From Pseudonocardia sp. C8 (GTDB taxonomy: Bacteria; Actinomycetota; Actinomycetes; Mycobacteriales; Pseudonocardiaceae): a stretch of 64,000 bases of DNA. The DNA is taken from assembly GCF_014267175.1 (NCBI RefSeq), contig NZ_JACMTR010000002.1, positions 5,853,501 through 5,917,500 of the forward strand, read 5' to 3'. Below the pieces are notes generated by a model. It did not search any database, was not told where the DNA came from, and was given only the letters and a program-made list of their open reading frames with translations. A program made the position numbers and the translations under genes. Shown here in pieces: positions 8,058 through 16,921 of this stretch; within the stretch, counting starts at the first letter, position 1, and each line of letters opens with the position of its first letter.

Positions 8058-9317
8058 TCAGCGGACGCCCTTGACCTTGAGGATGGCGAGGGCGCCGATG
8101 ATGGTCGCCACGCCGGCGACGACGAACAGCATCGAGTAGTTTCCGCCGCCCAGGAAGAGGATGGTCGGCGCGATGGCCGGCGCGATGGACTGGGGCAGGG
8201 CGCTGGCGATGTTGAACACCCCGAGGTCCTTCGCCGCGTCGTTGGGGTTCGGCAGGACGTCGGCGACGAGGGCGAGGTCCACGGCGAAGTAGATGCCGAT
8301 GCCGGCACCGGTGATCGCCATGGCGACCAGGAAGACCGTCATCTCCGACGAGAGCGCGACGACCAGCAGGCCGGCGCCGTACACCAGCGCCGAGCCGAGC
8401 ACGAAGGCCTTCCTGCGGCCGGTTGCATCGGAGAGCTTCCCGCCGGCGAGGCTGAAGACGATCCAGAAGAACGACGAGACCACGGTGGCGATGAAGACGC
8501 TGTCCGGTAGCTGGGTTTCCGAGACGCCGATCTTGTTGAGCAGGTAGTACGCCTGGTAGGTGAGCAGGAACGCCTGCCCCAGCACGAAGAGGAAGCGGCT
8601 CACCCATGCCCAGGCGAAGTCAGGTGCCTTCCGGGGGTTGATGTAGAAGCTCGAGAGGAACTCGCGGAACGACCACGCGGGGCGGTCCTCGGGCGCGAGC
8701 CGGCGGTCCCGGAGGACGACCATGAAGGCGATCACCAGGACGGCTGTGATCAAGAGGGGGAACAGGAACATCGCGAGCTGGCCGAGCGGGGCCACGAGCT
8801 GCACGACGTAGGTGCCGATCACGAGCGCGATCGGCAGGCAGATGCCGAGGACACCGGAGACGGCGCCGCGCTGCTTCTCGGGAATCTGATCGGCGATGAT
8901 CGCGACCACGGCGGCGAGCAGTGCGTTGAGGGAGAGCTGGGTGACCGCCCAGCCGATGGCCACCAGCCAGATGGCCGGTGCGATCGCAATGGTGACGAGG
9001 CCGACGGTGCCGCCGACCAGCCCCGCGACCATCCACGGCCGTCGCATGCCGAACCGTGACGTGGTGCGGTCACTGAGGCGCCCGAAGAAGGGATTTCCGA
9101 AAAGGGCGAGCAGCGCGCCGATGCCGGTGACCAGGCCGAGCGCCCCCGGTGCCTCGGCTGCTCCGACGAGCTCATTGATCTTCAGAGGCAAGGTCACCAT
9201 CACCGGCGCCATGAGCGCGAGCCAGAGCCCCATGTACGCGAGCACGTACAGGGTGATGAAGCCCGCACCGACGCGCCGGACGACGGCAGAGGGTGAGGAA
9301 GGGGGCGCGTCGGACAT
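8058..9317 (-). CDS. MFS sugar transporter of glycoside module A
   Basis: This is a 419-residue major facilitator with about 12 hydrophobic segments. It has the loop 2-3 motif NPFFGRLSDRTTSRFGMRRPW and a matching second-half motif GGKLSDATGRRKAFVLG. The run FAVDLALVADVLPNPNDAAKDLGVFNIA is shared almost word for word with the MFS protein at 29383-30666, so the two are paralogues. It probably imports an oligosaccharide or aryl-glucoside for the GH3 enzyme encoded 88 bases upstream on the same strand. The substrate is inferred from neighbours only. Confidence 0.88.
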   Translation of the reverse strand: MSDAPPSSPSAVVRRVGAGFITLYVLAYMGLWLALMAPVMVTLPLKINELVGAAEAPGALGLVTGIGALLALFGNPFFGRLSDRTTSRFGMRRPWMVAGLVGGTVGLVTIAIAPAIWLVAIGWAVTQLSLNALLAAVVAIIADQIPEKQRGAVSGVLGICLPIALVIGTYVVQLVAPLGQLAMFLFPLLITAVLVIAFMVVLRDRRLAPEDRPAWSFREFLSSFYINPRKAPDFAWAWVSRFLFVLGQAFLLTYQAYYLLNKIGVSETQLPDSVFIATVVSSFFWIVFSLAGGKLSDATGRRKAFVLGSALVYGAGLLVVALSSEMTVFLVAMAITGAGIGIYFAVDLALVADVLPNPNDAAKDLGVFNIASALPQSIAPAIAPTILFLGGGNYSMLFVVAGVATIIGALAILKVKGVR

Positions 9318-9405
9318 GTGGGTCTTCCTTTCAGAGTTCGCTGGGGGCGGGGCGCTGCACGCCGGAGGTGGACCGGCCCTACCTCGCCGTGCGCCGGTGC
9401 GCGTA

Positions 9406-11412
9406 CTACAGCGCCGTCAGACGCGAGAAGAGCCGTTCCCGCGCGTCGTCGTCCAGGTCACCGCCGACCATGGCGACCGCGGTGGGGAAAGCCATTCCGA
9501 GGGAGACGTTCAGCATGGGGTGGCTGAACAGTTGTGGAAGATCCTCGGTCAGGATCGCCTTCGCGTCGGGATCCTTGAGGAGCTGCCCGACGCCCGTCCG
9601 GTGGAGCCGGTACCGGTTGCCGTTCGGACGGACGAGCGTCGTCGCCGCCTTCTCCTCGTCCGTCGGATGAGGCTGCGGGACCCAGTTCGCGTAGCGGAGC
9701 CCGACCCCGAACTCGAAGGCAGGGTCTGCGGTGTCGGACGGGACGTCGGGGCGGCTCGCAGCGACGGCCTCCGTCGAGGACGGCAGCTCCATCGGCAGCC
9801 GTCCGCGGGGTTCGGCTTCACCGAAGAGCACGCGCGCGAACGCCTCGTCGCTCGCCCCGAAGTCGACCAGGACCGAGTCGGCGTGCGGGAGGATCGGGGT
9901 GAGGATCGTGCCGCGGTCGAGGTAGACGTCGACGACGGTGGGAGCGGCTCTGCTGATCTTCTCGATGTGCTCGACGTCGTCCACGGGGAACTCGAGCGAG
10001 CCGGCGTGGAAGAAGGACTCGAGCTCGCCCGGAACTCCGCGCTGCTCGAACGGCGCTGCGAGGCGCACGATGGCGACGTCGGCTTCCTCGGGGGAGGCCA
10101 CGACGTTCGCCCGCCCCGCGAGCGCAACGGGGTCCATCCCGTCGACGTAGACACGGATCCCCTTCCGGAGAGGTAGCTGCGCCGGGCCCTCGTCGTTCCG
10201 GAGCAGGGTGTGCGCAGCAGCTTGTGCCGCGAGACCTTCCGCTCGTACGGCGGCCGTGCCGACGGTCCGCTCCGCCTCGGCGACGTCGACGAAGGGGTTG
10301 TCGAAGAGGCCGAGCGCGAACTTCTCCTTCAACAGGCGGCGAGCCGACCGGTCGATGCGGTCTTCGCTGATTTTCCCGTCCTGAACGAGCTTGATCAGGT
10401 ACTCCGGCCGCGCCTCACCGCCCAGCTGGTCGATTCCGGCTTCGATCGCCCGGGCCATGCGTTCCTCGAAGCTGAGGTGCTGAACTCCCCAGGGAGTGGC
10501 GCTGAGAATTCCCCAGTCGCTGCAGACGATGCCGTCGAACCCGAGCTGTTCACGCAGCAATCCCGTGACGATCTGCTTGTTGAAGCTGAAGCCGACTTCC
10601 TCGTACTCGGTGTCGATCGGCACCCCGTAGTAGGGCATGATCTGTGAGAGCCCTGCGGCGAGGACGTCCTTGAAGGGCTGGAGGTGCATGTCCCAGAGGC
10701 CGCCCGGGTAGACCTGCTCCTGGCCGTACTCGAAATGCGGGTCCTCGCCGTCGAGCTGTGGTCCACCGCCCGGGAAGTGCTTGCCCATGGCCGCGACCGA
10801 GGTCGGTCCCAGCTGATCCCCCTGCAGCCCTCGCACGTAGGCCACGGCGAGGCGACGGGTAATCTCGACGCTCTCACCGTAGGTGCCGCCGGCACGCGAC
10901 CAGCGCGGCTCGGTCGCCAGGTCGATCTGAGGGTGCAACGCCAGGGCGATGCCGACAGCGCGGTACTCCCGGCGGACGGTGTCGGCGAAGCGCGCAACGA
11001 GGTCCGGATCGTCGAGCGCGCCGAATCCGAGCTGCTCCGGCCACTGCGAGAAGGGGCCGGCCGACAGCCCGGTGCCGGGGTTGTTGCCGAAGCCGTGTCG
11101 CGGATCGCTCGAGATCGTGACCGGGATCCCGAAGGGCAGCTTCCGCGCTTCTTCCTGGACCGCGTTCGCCCACTCTGCCATCTCGCGAACGCTGAGAGCC
11201 TGGAGCGTATTGAAATGGTTGATACGCCGTTCGAGCAGGGTACGGGTGGACGGATAGCCGATCGGCCCGGGAGCGTCGAAGTCACCGATCCCGGCGAGCG
11301 GCTGGAACATGAGACCGGCCTTGACCTCGAGCGGCAATCTGCTCAGCAGGTCCTCTGCGCGCTGGGCGGGGCCGAGTGTCGGATCTTGATACGGGTAGCT
11401 CGCATCGCTCAC
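9406..11412 (-). CDS. GH3 beta-glycosidase of module A
   Basis: This is a 668-residue glycoside hydrolase family 3 enzyme. The substrate-binding pair Lys211-His212 stands in GKHFPGGG, and the nucleophile is Asp299 in GFDGIVCSDWG. The N-terminal TIM barrel is followed by an alpha/beta sandwich from about residue 390. No signal peptide is visible, so it cleaves imported glycosides in the cytoplasm, in line with the linked MFS transporter. Members of this length act as beta-glucosidases or beta-xylosidases; the choice is not readable. The start is the GTG at 11412 with GAGAGG upstream. It is transcribed away from its probable TetR regulator. Confidence 0.92.
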   Translation of the reverse strand: MSDASYPYQDPTLGPAQRAEDLLSRLPLEVKAGLMFQPLAGIGDFDAPGPIGYPSTRTLLERRINHFNTLQALSVREMAEWANAVQEEARKLPFGIPVTISSDPRHGFGNNPGTGLSAGPFSQWPEQLGFGALDDPDLVARFADTVRREYRAVGIALALHPQIDLATEPRWSRAGGTYGESVEITRRLAVAYVRGLQGDQLGPTSVAAMGKHFPGGGPQLDGEDPHFEYGQEQVYPGGLWDMHLQPFKDVLAAGLSQIMPYYGVPIDTEYEEVGFSFNKQIVTGLLREQLGFDGIVCSDWGILSATPWGVQHLSFEERMARAIEAGIDQLGGEARPEYLIKLVQDGKISEDRIDRSARRLLKEKFALGLFDNPFVDVAEAERTVGTAAVRAEGLAAQAAAHTLLRNDEGPAQLPLRKGIRVYVDGMDPVALAGRANVVASPEEADVAIVRLAAPFEQRGVPGELESFFHAGSLEFPVDDVEHIEKISRAAPTVVDVYLDRGTILTPILPHADSVLVDFGASDEAFARVLFGEAEPRGRLPMELPSSTEAVAASRPDVPSDTADPAFEFGVGLRYANWVPQPHPTDEEKAATTLVRPNGNRYRLHRTGVGQLLKDPDAKAILTEDLPQLFSHPMLNVSLGMAFPTAVAMVGGDLDDDARERLFSRLTAL

Positions 11413-11500
11413 AGGGCACGACCTCTCGAAGTTCTACGACCGAAGGCTCTGCCGGGATGCGCGCGAACACTGTGGTTCCGATCTCTGCGGCCACTGAGCC

Positions 11501-11532
11501 GCCGAAACGTTACATGTGTGTCACGTTTCGGC
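11501..11532. promoter_or_regulatory. Operator between GH3 and TetR of module A
   Basis: GCCGAAACGT (11501-11510) and its exact complement ACGTTTCGGC (11523-11532) are 12 bases apart in the divergent promoter region. They are placed where the adjacent TetR protein could control both itself and the GH3-MFS operon. Confidence 0.65.
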
Positions 11533-11553
11533 GCAAGGTCCTATCCTCGATGC

Positions 11554-12234
11554 GTGGCAGCATCGACGGAGACCGGTGGTCGCGCGCGCCCGGACGGCTA
11601 CGCGAACGGCCGTGCCCGCAGGCGAGCCATCGTGCGGGCGGCCGCGGAGCACTTCGCCGTGAGCGGCTTCATCGGTGCCACGATGAGGGACATCGCCCAG
11701 GCCGTCGGCATCTCACGCGCTGGGCTGGCCCGTCACTTCGCGACGAAGGAGGCGCTGCTGCAGGCCGTGCTGGAGGAGCGGGATGCCAGCGATCGGTGCC
11801 ACTTCGTCCGTTACGCCGGCATCTCCGGCGGCGTCGGAGTCCTCCGTGGAATGATCGACCTGGCGCAACAGAACGAGCGCCGTCCCGGGGTGATCGACCT
11901 GTTCGCCCGCGTCTCGACCGAAGCGGTCGACCCGGCACACCCTGCTCACGAGTACTTCCGCAGGCGGTACGAGACCATAAGGTCGGGAACCGCCCGCGTT
12001 CTCCGGGCCGCGTCGGACGCGGGCTATCTTCGTCCCTCGCTGGATCCGGACGACGAGGCGGTCCTCCTCACTGCGGTGATGGATGGTGTGCAGGTGCAGT
12101 GGATGCTCGACCGGCACCTCCCGATGCACGATCTCGTCCGCACGGCGATCGAGAAGCTCCTCACGCCGGAGGGGCTCCGAGCGCTCCGCGGTGTCGAGTC
12201 AGCGCCCCTCCGGGCTGCTGCCGGCGGACCGTGA
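11554..12234 (+). CDS. TetR-family regulator of module A
   Basis: This repressor of about 226 residues has an N-terminal helix-turn-helix of the TetR type (IVRAAAEHFAVSGFIGATMRDIAQAVGISRAGLARHFATKEALL). The ligand domain contains ARVSTEAVDPAHPAHEYFRRRYETIR, which closely matches the TetR protein of module B (26249-26896), so the two are paralogues. The GTG at 11554 opens the conserved part; the longer upstream frame lies antisense to the GH3 gene and is not real. The likely role is to sense a glycoside and repress the divergent GH3-MFS operon through the palindrome at 11501-11532. Confidence 0.85.
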   Translation: MAASTETGGRARPDGYANGRARRRAIVRAAAEHFAVSGFIGATMRDIAQAVGISRAGLARHFATKEALLQAVLEERDASDRCHFVRYAGISGGVGVLRGMIDLAQQNERRPGVIDLFARVSTEAVDPAHPAHEYFRRRYETIRSGTARVLRAASDAGYLRPSLDPDDEAVLLTAVMDGVQVQWMLDRHLPMHDLVRTAIEKLLTPEGLRALRGVESAPLRAAAGGP

Positions 12235-12342
12235 CGATCGCCCTCCGGGCAGCAGGTTCTCGGCGGCGTCCCTGCGCGACCGTCTGTTGGCAGGGTGAGA
12301 CCTGACCGCAGGAGGTGCCGGTTGCCACGCGTAACCCGTGCC

Positions 12343-12399
12343 TTGACGCATCAGACCGACCTGTCTAGCGTGTGTCGCGGCAGACAGACCTGTCTGTCT
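12343..12399 (+). promoter_or_regulatory. Promoter and TetR operators of the MerA-like gene
   Basis: A TTGACG -35 (12343-12348) and TAGCGT -10 (12366-12371) are 17 bases apart. Just downstream, AGACAGAC (12382-12389) and GTCTGTCT (12392-12399) form a perfect palindrome. A similar AGACCGACCTGTCT lies over the -10 at 12353-12366. A related site precedes the TetR gene at 13848. Confidence 0.65.
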
Positions 12400-12424
12400 A
12401 ATGACGGTGTCTCAGGAGACGATC

Positions 12425-13849
12425 GTGAACAGCAACAGCGCGGGCCAGGTCTACGACCTGGCCGTCATCGGGGCCGGCTCGGCGGCCAAGGCTGCGGCGA
12501 CGGAGGCGCGCCGGCTCGGGAAGTCCGTCGTCATGGTGGAGCGGGATGCTCCCGGCGGCACCTGCCTGAACGTGGGGTGCGTGCCCTCGAAGTCCCTGCT
12601 GGCCGCGGCGGCGGTCCGGGCGACGGCTCAGGGAGGGCGCTTTCCCGGGGTGGTCACCTCGGCCGAGCCGGTCGACCTGGAGCTGCTGGTCAAGGACAAG
12701 GACCGGCTCCTCGGCGAGCTGCGGGAGCGAGACCACGTCGAGGGGACCGCGCAGGCGGGCATCGTACTGCTGCGTGGGGCGGCGTCGTTCGTTCCCTCCG
12801 AGGAGGAGCACGTGGAGCTGGTCGTCCACGGGGTCGAGGGCGAGGTCGCGCGGATCGGTGCGGAGCACGCGCTGATCGCCACCGGTGCCCGGCCCTACGT
12901 CCCGGACGTGCCCGGCCTGGGCTCGGTCGACTACCTGACGTCGTCGACCGCGATGTCGCAGGAGCGGGTGCCCGAGTCCCTGCTTGTCGTTGGGGGGAAC
13001 GCCATCGGCCTGGAGCAGGCGCAGCTGTTCGCCCGGCTGGGGGCACGGGTCACGGTGGTCGAGCTGGCCCCGAGGATCGCTCCGTTCGAGGATCCGTCCA
13101 TCTCGGCCGCCCTGCAGGAGGCGCTGGCCGACGAGGGCATCGAGTTCCTGACGGCGGCGACGCTCGAGGGGGTCGAGCCGGACGGGACGGGGATAGTCGC
13201 GGCGGTGGTCGCCGGTGGCGAGACCCTCTCGGTTCCCGCGGAGAAGATCCTCGTCGCGACCGGACGCCGGCCGGTGACCGACGGCCTGGGGCTGGACGCG
13301 GTCGGCGTGATCACGGGATCGCGGGGCGAGGTCGTGGTGGACGAGTTCCTGCGGACCGCCCACCCGCGGATCTGGGCGGCCGGTGATGTCACCGGCGGGC
13401 GGCAGTTCGTCTACGTGGCGGGCGCGCAGGGTGCCGCCGCGATCGGCAACGCCTTCGACGACACGCCCAGGGCCCTCGACTACACGACGGTGCCCCGGGT
13501 CACGTTCACCTCCCCGGCGCTGGCCTCGGTCGGAATGACTCCCGCGGAGGCCGAGATCGCCGGACAGCCGTACGAGACCCGTGAGCTGCCACTGGCATCG
13601 ATTCCCCGGGCGCTGGTCAGCCGCCGCACCGGCGGCCGGCTCACACTGGTGTCCGACCCCGGGTCGGGACGGGTGCTGGGCGTCCACATGGTGGGCGAGG
13701 AGGCCGGAGAGGTCATCACGGCGGCCACGTACGCGCTGTCGGCCGGGTTCACCGTCCAGCAGCTGGCCACGACCTGGGCACCGTTCCTGACGATGGCCGA
13801 GTCGCTCAGGATCGTGGCTCAGCTGTCACCTCGGGAGCGAGCCCAATAG
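12425..13849 (+). CDS. MerA-like FAD-dependent disulfide oxidoreductase
   Basis: This is a class I pyridine-nucleotide disulfide oxidoreductase of about 474 residues, in the dihydrolipoamide dehydrogenase/mercuric reductase group. It has an FAD site (DLAVIGAGSAA), redox cysteines Cys47 and Cys52 in GGTCLNVGCVPSK, an NAD(P) site (LLVVGGNAIGLEQAQ) and a second FAD contact (IWAAGDVTGG). The C-terminal TWAPFLTMAESLRIVAQ resembles mercuric reductases, but the C-terminal Cys-Cys pair of true MerA is missing (the protein ends LSPRERAQ), so mercury reduction is doubtful. The GTG at 12425 has AGGAG upstream; an in-frame ATG at 12401 would lie directly beside the operator. The TetR gene next door probably represses it. 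Confidence 0.85.
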   Translation: MNSNSAGQVYDLAVIGAGSAAKAAATEARRLGKSVVMVERDAPGGTCLNVGCVPSKSLLAAAAVRATAQGGRFPGVVTSAEPVDLELLVKDKDRLLGELRERDHVEGTAQAGIVLLRGAASFVPSEEEHVELVVHGVEGEVARIGAEHALIATGARPYVPDVPGLGSVDYLTSSTAMSQERVPESLLVVGGNAIGLEQAQLFARLGARVTVVELAPRIAPFEDPSISAALQEALADEGIEFLTAATLEGVEPDGTGIVAAVVAGGETLSVPAEKILVATGRRPVTDGLGLDAVGVITGSRGEVVVDEFLRTAHPRIWAAGDVTGGRQFVYVAGAQGAAAIGNAFDDTPRALDYTTVPRVTFTSPALASVGMTPAEAEIAGQPYETRELPLASIPRALVSRRTGGRLTLVSDPGSGRVLGVHMVGEEAGEVITAATYALSAGFTVQQLATTWAPFLTMAESLRIVAQLSPRERAQ

Positions 13850-13863
13850 ACAGAACCGTCTGT
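13848..13863. promoter_or_regulatory. TetR autoregulatory site
   Basis: AGACAGAACCGTCTGT has 5-base perfect arms (ACAGA/TCTGT) and resembles the palindrome in front of the MerA-like gene. It ends about 11 bases before the TetR start, fitting autoregulation by a TetR that controls both genes. Confidence 0.6.
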
Positions 13864-13874
13864 ATCATACGGTG

Positions 13875-14429
13875 ATGCGACACGGATCAGCGGTGCAGGA
13901 CCGGATCCTGGATACGGCAGCCCGGCTCTTTTACGCCCACGGGGTGCGGGCCGTCGGTGTCGATCGGGTGATCGCCGAGGCTGGTGTGGCCAAGGCGAGC
14001 CTGTACGCGCACTTCGGGTCGAAGAACGAGCTCGTCGTGGCGTACCTGAGGCGCCAGGCGGACCTGGTGCATCAGGGGTTGCGGCACGTCGAGGGCGAGG
14101 CGGAGACCGGTCCGGCCCGGGTTGCCGCCCTGTTCGACCACGCAGCGGCCGCCTGCGGCCAGCCGGGCTACCAGGGCTGCCACTTCCTCAACGCGGCCGC
14201 CGAGCACCTCGACCCGGACAGCGGGGCGGCCGAGGTTCTGGCCGAGCACCGGGCGTTCGTGCTGGCCTACCTCGAGCGGAACGTCCAGGGGTCGACTCGT
14301 GCGGAACGCGCCGAGGTCGCCCGAATCATCCTGACGCTGTACGACGGTGCGAAGGTCGCCTCGATGGACGAGGGCAGCGCCGCTTTCGCGCGGGTCAAGC
14401 CGGTGGCGGTGTCGATGGCCGGCGAGTGA
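13875..14429 (+). CDS. TetR-family regulator linked to the MerA-like gene
   Basis: This repressor of about 184 residues has a TetR helix-turn-helix (ILDTAARLFYAHGVRAVGVDRVIAEAGVAKASLYAHFGSKNELV) and a C-terminal domain containing GYQGCHFLNAAAEHLD, a pattern seen in the group of TetR proteins that sense oxidants or electrophiles through cysteine. It lies 25 bases after the MerA-like gene. AGACAG...CTGT sites occur before both genes, so one repressor probably controls the pair. The start could be the GTG at 13872 or the ATG at 13875; no ribosome site precedes either. Confidence 0.83.
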   Translation: MRHGSAVQDRILDTAARLFYAHGVRAVGVDRVIAEAGVAKASLYAHFGSKNELVVAYLRRQADLVHQGLRHVEGEAETGPARVAALFDHAAAACGQPGYQGCHFLNAAAEHLDPDSGAAEVLAEHRAFVLAYLERNVQGSTRAERAEVARIILTLYDGAKVASMDEGSAAFARVKPVAVSMAGE

Positions 14430-14620
14430 CGTGCGGGGGGCGCCCCACCGACGTCGTCAGTATCCGTGCGACCACATCCGTGGCGGTGCCGTCGGCAGCG
14501 CCTAGTTGCTCCGGCGCGGGACGTCGGCGACGAGGCTGCACCCGGCGGCGTCGTGGGGCGGTGGGTGACCTGTGCGTCTCCCCACCGTCGGCGGAGCTTG
14601 TGTTGCGAACGTTGTCGATG

Positions 14621-14641
14621 TACCCCTACGGGGGAGGGGTA
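14621..14641 (+). promoter_or_regulatory. Copper/metal-repressor-like site upstream of the DHA2 exporter
   Basis: TACCCCTACGGGGG followed by AGGGGTA has TACCCC/GGGGTA arms nine bases apart. It resembles the TACCCC-N-GGGGTA operators of CsoR-type copper repressors. No csoR or copper ATPase gene is in the window, so regulation by such a protein is only suggested. Confidence 0.35.
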
Positions 14642-14694
14642 TCACCCCTCGGGCCGAAGAGCTGCAAGAACCCCTGTCGTGCAGAGGAGATGAC

Positions 14695-16128
14695 GTGGCG
14701 AGGACAGTGGTGGGACGATGGAGCGGTCTTGTGCCGTTGTTGGTGATCGCGACCGCGCAGCTGATGCTGGTGCTGGACGACTCGATCGTGAACATCGCGC
14801 TGCCCAGCATCCAGAGCGCGCTGGGCGTGGATGCCGTGCATCTGCCCTGGATCGTCAACGCCTACATCCTGGCGTTCGGTGCGCTCCTGCTACTGGGTGG
14901 TCGCATCGGTGACCTGTGGGGTCGTCGGCGCACCTTGCAGGTGGGTTTGTGGCTGTTCGTGCTGGGCTCGCTGGCCGGTGGGCTCGGGCAGAGCGCCGGG
15001 ATGCTGATCGCGGCGCGGGCGGTGCAGGGCGCGGGTGCGGCGCTGACCGCGCCGAACGCGCTCGCGTTGATCGCGACGACCTTCTCCGAGCGCAAGATGC
15101 AGGACAAGGCACTGGCGCTCTACGGGGCCATGTCCGGGCTGGGGATCGTGGTCGGCCTGCTGCTCGGTGGCGTGCTCGCCGACACCCTGGGATGGCGGTG
15201 GGTGTTCTTCATCAACGTCCCGATCGGTCTGCTGGTGCTGCTCGGCAGCCGCACCCTGGTCGCCGCCGGCCGGCACCACGGGCAGCTGGGTGGTCTCGGC
15301 GCGGCCCTGGGTACCGGCGGCATGGTCGCGCTCGCCTACGCGATCACCCGGTTCGGCGAGGACGGCTTCACCGACCCGGTCGCGCTGTCCCTGCTGGGCG
15401 TGGCGGCCGTGCTGGTCACGGCGTTCGTGCTCACCCAGGCACGCAGCCGGAACCCGCTGCTGCCGCTGTCGCTGTTCGGTGACCGCAACCGCGCCGGCGC
15501 CTACGCCAGCATGCTGCTGCTGGCCATCGGTCCGATGGGGACCCTGTACGTGATCACCCTCTACCTGCAGCAGGTGGAGCGGTTCACGCCCCTGCAGACC
15601 GGCGCGGCATGGCTGCCGTTCGCCGCCGGGATCATCCTGGGGGCCGGTACGGCGCCGAAGCTGCTGCTGCGGACCGGTCCGCGCTACGTCACCGCAGCCG
15701 GTGCGCTGCTCAGCGCACTGGCCGCGCTGTGGTTCTCCGCGATCGGTGTCGGAACCAGCTACTGGCTGCACCTGGCGCCGGCGATGCTAATGCTCGCCCT
15801 CGGTTTCGGGCTCGGGGTCATGGCGCTGACCCAGGCGGCGGTCTACCGGGTCGACGCGGACAAGGCCGGTATCGCCTCGGCGATGCTCAACACGGCCCAG
15901 CAGACCGGCGTCGCACTCGGCCTGGCCGCGCTGGCCGCGGTGGCCACCACCGTCACCGCACGGCCCGAGCACGCCGACATCGCCCACGAGGCAGCGCTCG
16001 TCGCCGGGTACAGCTCGGCCATGTCGTTCGCCGCCGGGGTACTCGTCCTGGCCGGGGTACTTGCGCTGGCCACCCTCACCGGGCGCCCGACCGGCGAGCA
16101 GGTACCGGCCGGCGCGCTGGACGGCTGA
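14695..16128 (+). CDS. DHA2-family (EmrB/QacA-type) MFS exporter
   Basis: This drug:proton antiporter has about 477 residues and 14 hydrophobic segments. Visible motifs are motif D1 LDDSIVNIALPSIQ in the first helix, motif A LLLGGRIGDLWGRRRTLQ and motif C GLGIVVGLLLGGVLAD in helix 5. The GTG at 14695 is chosen because AGAGGAG lies just upstream; the longer open frame runs through the possible operator at 14621. It probably exports a toxic compound, substrate unknown. It is convergent with the GntR gene at 16145, with only 16 bases between stops. Confidence 0.9.
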   Translation: MARTVVGRWSGLVPLLVIATAQLMLVLDDSIVNIALPSIQSALGVDAVHLPWIVNAYILAFGALLLLGGRIGDLWGRRRTLQVGLWLFVLGSLAGGLGQSAGMLIAARAVQGAGAALTAPNALALIATTFSERKMQDKALALYGAMSGLGIVVGLLLGGVLADTLGWRWVFFINVPIGLLVLLGSRTLVAAGRHHGQLGGLGAALGTGGMVALAYAITRFGEDGFTDPVALSLLGVAAVLVTAFVLTQARSRNPLLPLSLFGDRNRAGAYASMLLLAIGPMGTLYVITLYLQQVERFTPLQTGAAWLPFAAGIILGAGTAPKLLLRTGPRYVTAAGALLSALAALWFSAIGVGTSYWLHLAPAMLMLALGFGLGVMALTQAAVYRVDADKAGIASAMLNTAQQTGVALGLAALAAVATTVTARPEHADIAHEAALVAGYSSAMSFAAGVLVLAGVLALATLTGRPTGEQVPAGALDG

Positions 16129-16144
16129 GATGGTGGCGACGTGT

Positions 16145-16867
16145 TCACCCCGTACGTCGATGCGCCGGGCTCGGTGCCGGCGCATCGACGCCACGGATGA
16201 TGCGCTGTAGCCGGGCACGGGTGTGCTCGAGATGCTCCCGCATGGCCGATGCAGCCCGATCTGCGTCGCGATCCTGGACCGCAGCGATGATCCGCTCATG
16301 GTCTACCGCCGTCTCGTCGACGAGGTCGTCGACGGGCAGCAGGTCGTGCGGATCGAACAGCTCGCAGCGGGACGTCTGGATGGCGTCCGCGAACCGCTCG
16401 CTGCGTGCTGCGCGGGCGAGCCCGAGGTGGAACCGCGAGTCCACCCGGCGGAGCCCGGCCCTGTTGCCGACGCCTCGGAGAGCGGTGATCGAGGCGCGCA
16501 ACGCCTCCAGGTCCTCGGCCGAGCGACGGCGGGCGGCGTGCACAACCGCCCCCGTCTCGAGCGCGATGCGGAAATCCACCATGTCCTCGAGCTCGCCGGC
16601 CTGCCCGCGCATCCGGGCACACCAGGCTTCGGCGGGCTGTTGCAGCTCGGTGACGTAGGTGCCTCCCGATGGTCCCGGCCTCACCTCCACGTAACCGTCG
16701 GCACACAGCTGCGTGATCGCCGATCTGAGACTCATCCGAGCGATGCCGAGCTGTGACGCCAGCTCACGCTCCGCCGGCAGGGACTCTCCGGCGGAGACCT
16801 CCCCGCAGTGGATGATCCCGCGCAGGTGGTTGGCGACTGCCTGCGCCAGAGATGTCGACGTCACCAT
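16145..16867 (-). CDS. GntR/FadR-family (FCD domain) regulator
   Basis: This 240-residue regulator has an N-terminal winged helix (LPAERELASQLGIARMSLRSAITQLCADGYVEVRPGPSGGTYV) and a C-terminal FCD ligand domain with the metal-type histidines in RFHLGLARAA and DHERIIAAVQDRDADRAASAMREHL. It is the last gene of a leftward cluster after an MBL-fold hydrolase and a protein of unknown function, about 54 bases behind the latter. It probably senses a carboxylic acid handled by those two proteins. Confidence 0.88.
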   Translation of the reverse strand: MVTSTSLAQAVANHLRGIIHCGEVSAGESLPAERELASQLGIARMSLRSAITQLCADGYVEVRPGPSGGTYVTELQQPAEAWCARMRGQAGELEDMVDFRIALETGAVVHAARRRSAEDLEALRASITALRGVGNRAGLRRVDSRFHLGLARAARSERFADAIQTSRCELFDPHDLLPVDDLVDETAVDHERIIAAVQDRDADRAASAMREHLEHTRARLQRIIRGVDAPAPSPAHRRTG

Positions 16868-16921
16868 GCGTCAAGTCCCAGCACCGGGTTCCGCACGCTC
16901 GGCAATCTCGTCCAGGCCGTC

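Noticed and set aside
10684..11553. Upstream extension of the module A TetR frame
   Set aside because: It is antisense to the GH3 gene and lacks protein-like sequence; the TetR domain begins after 11554.
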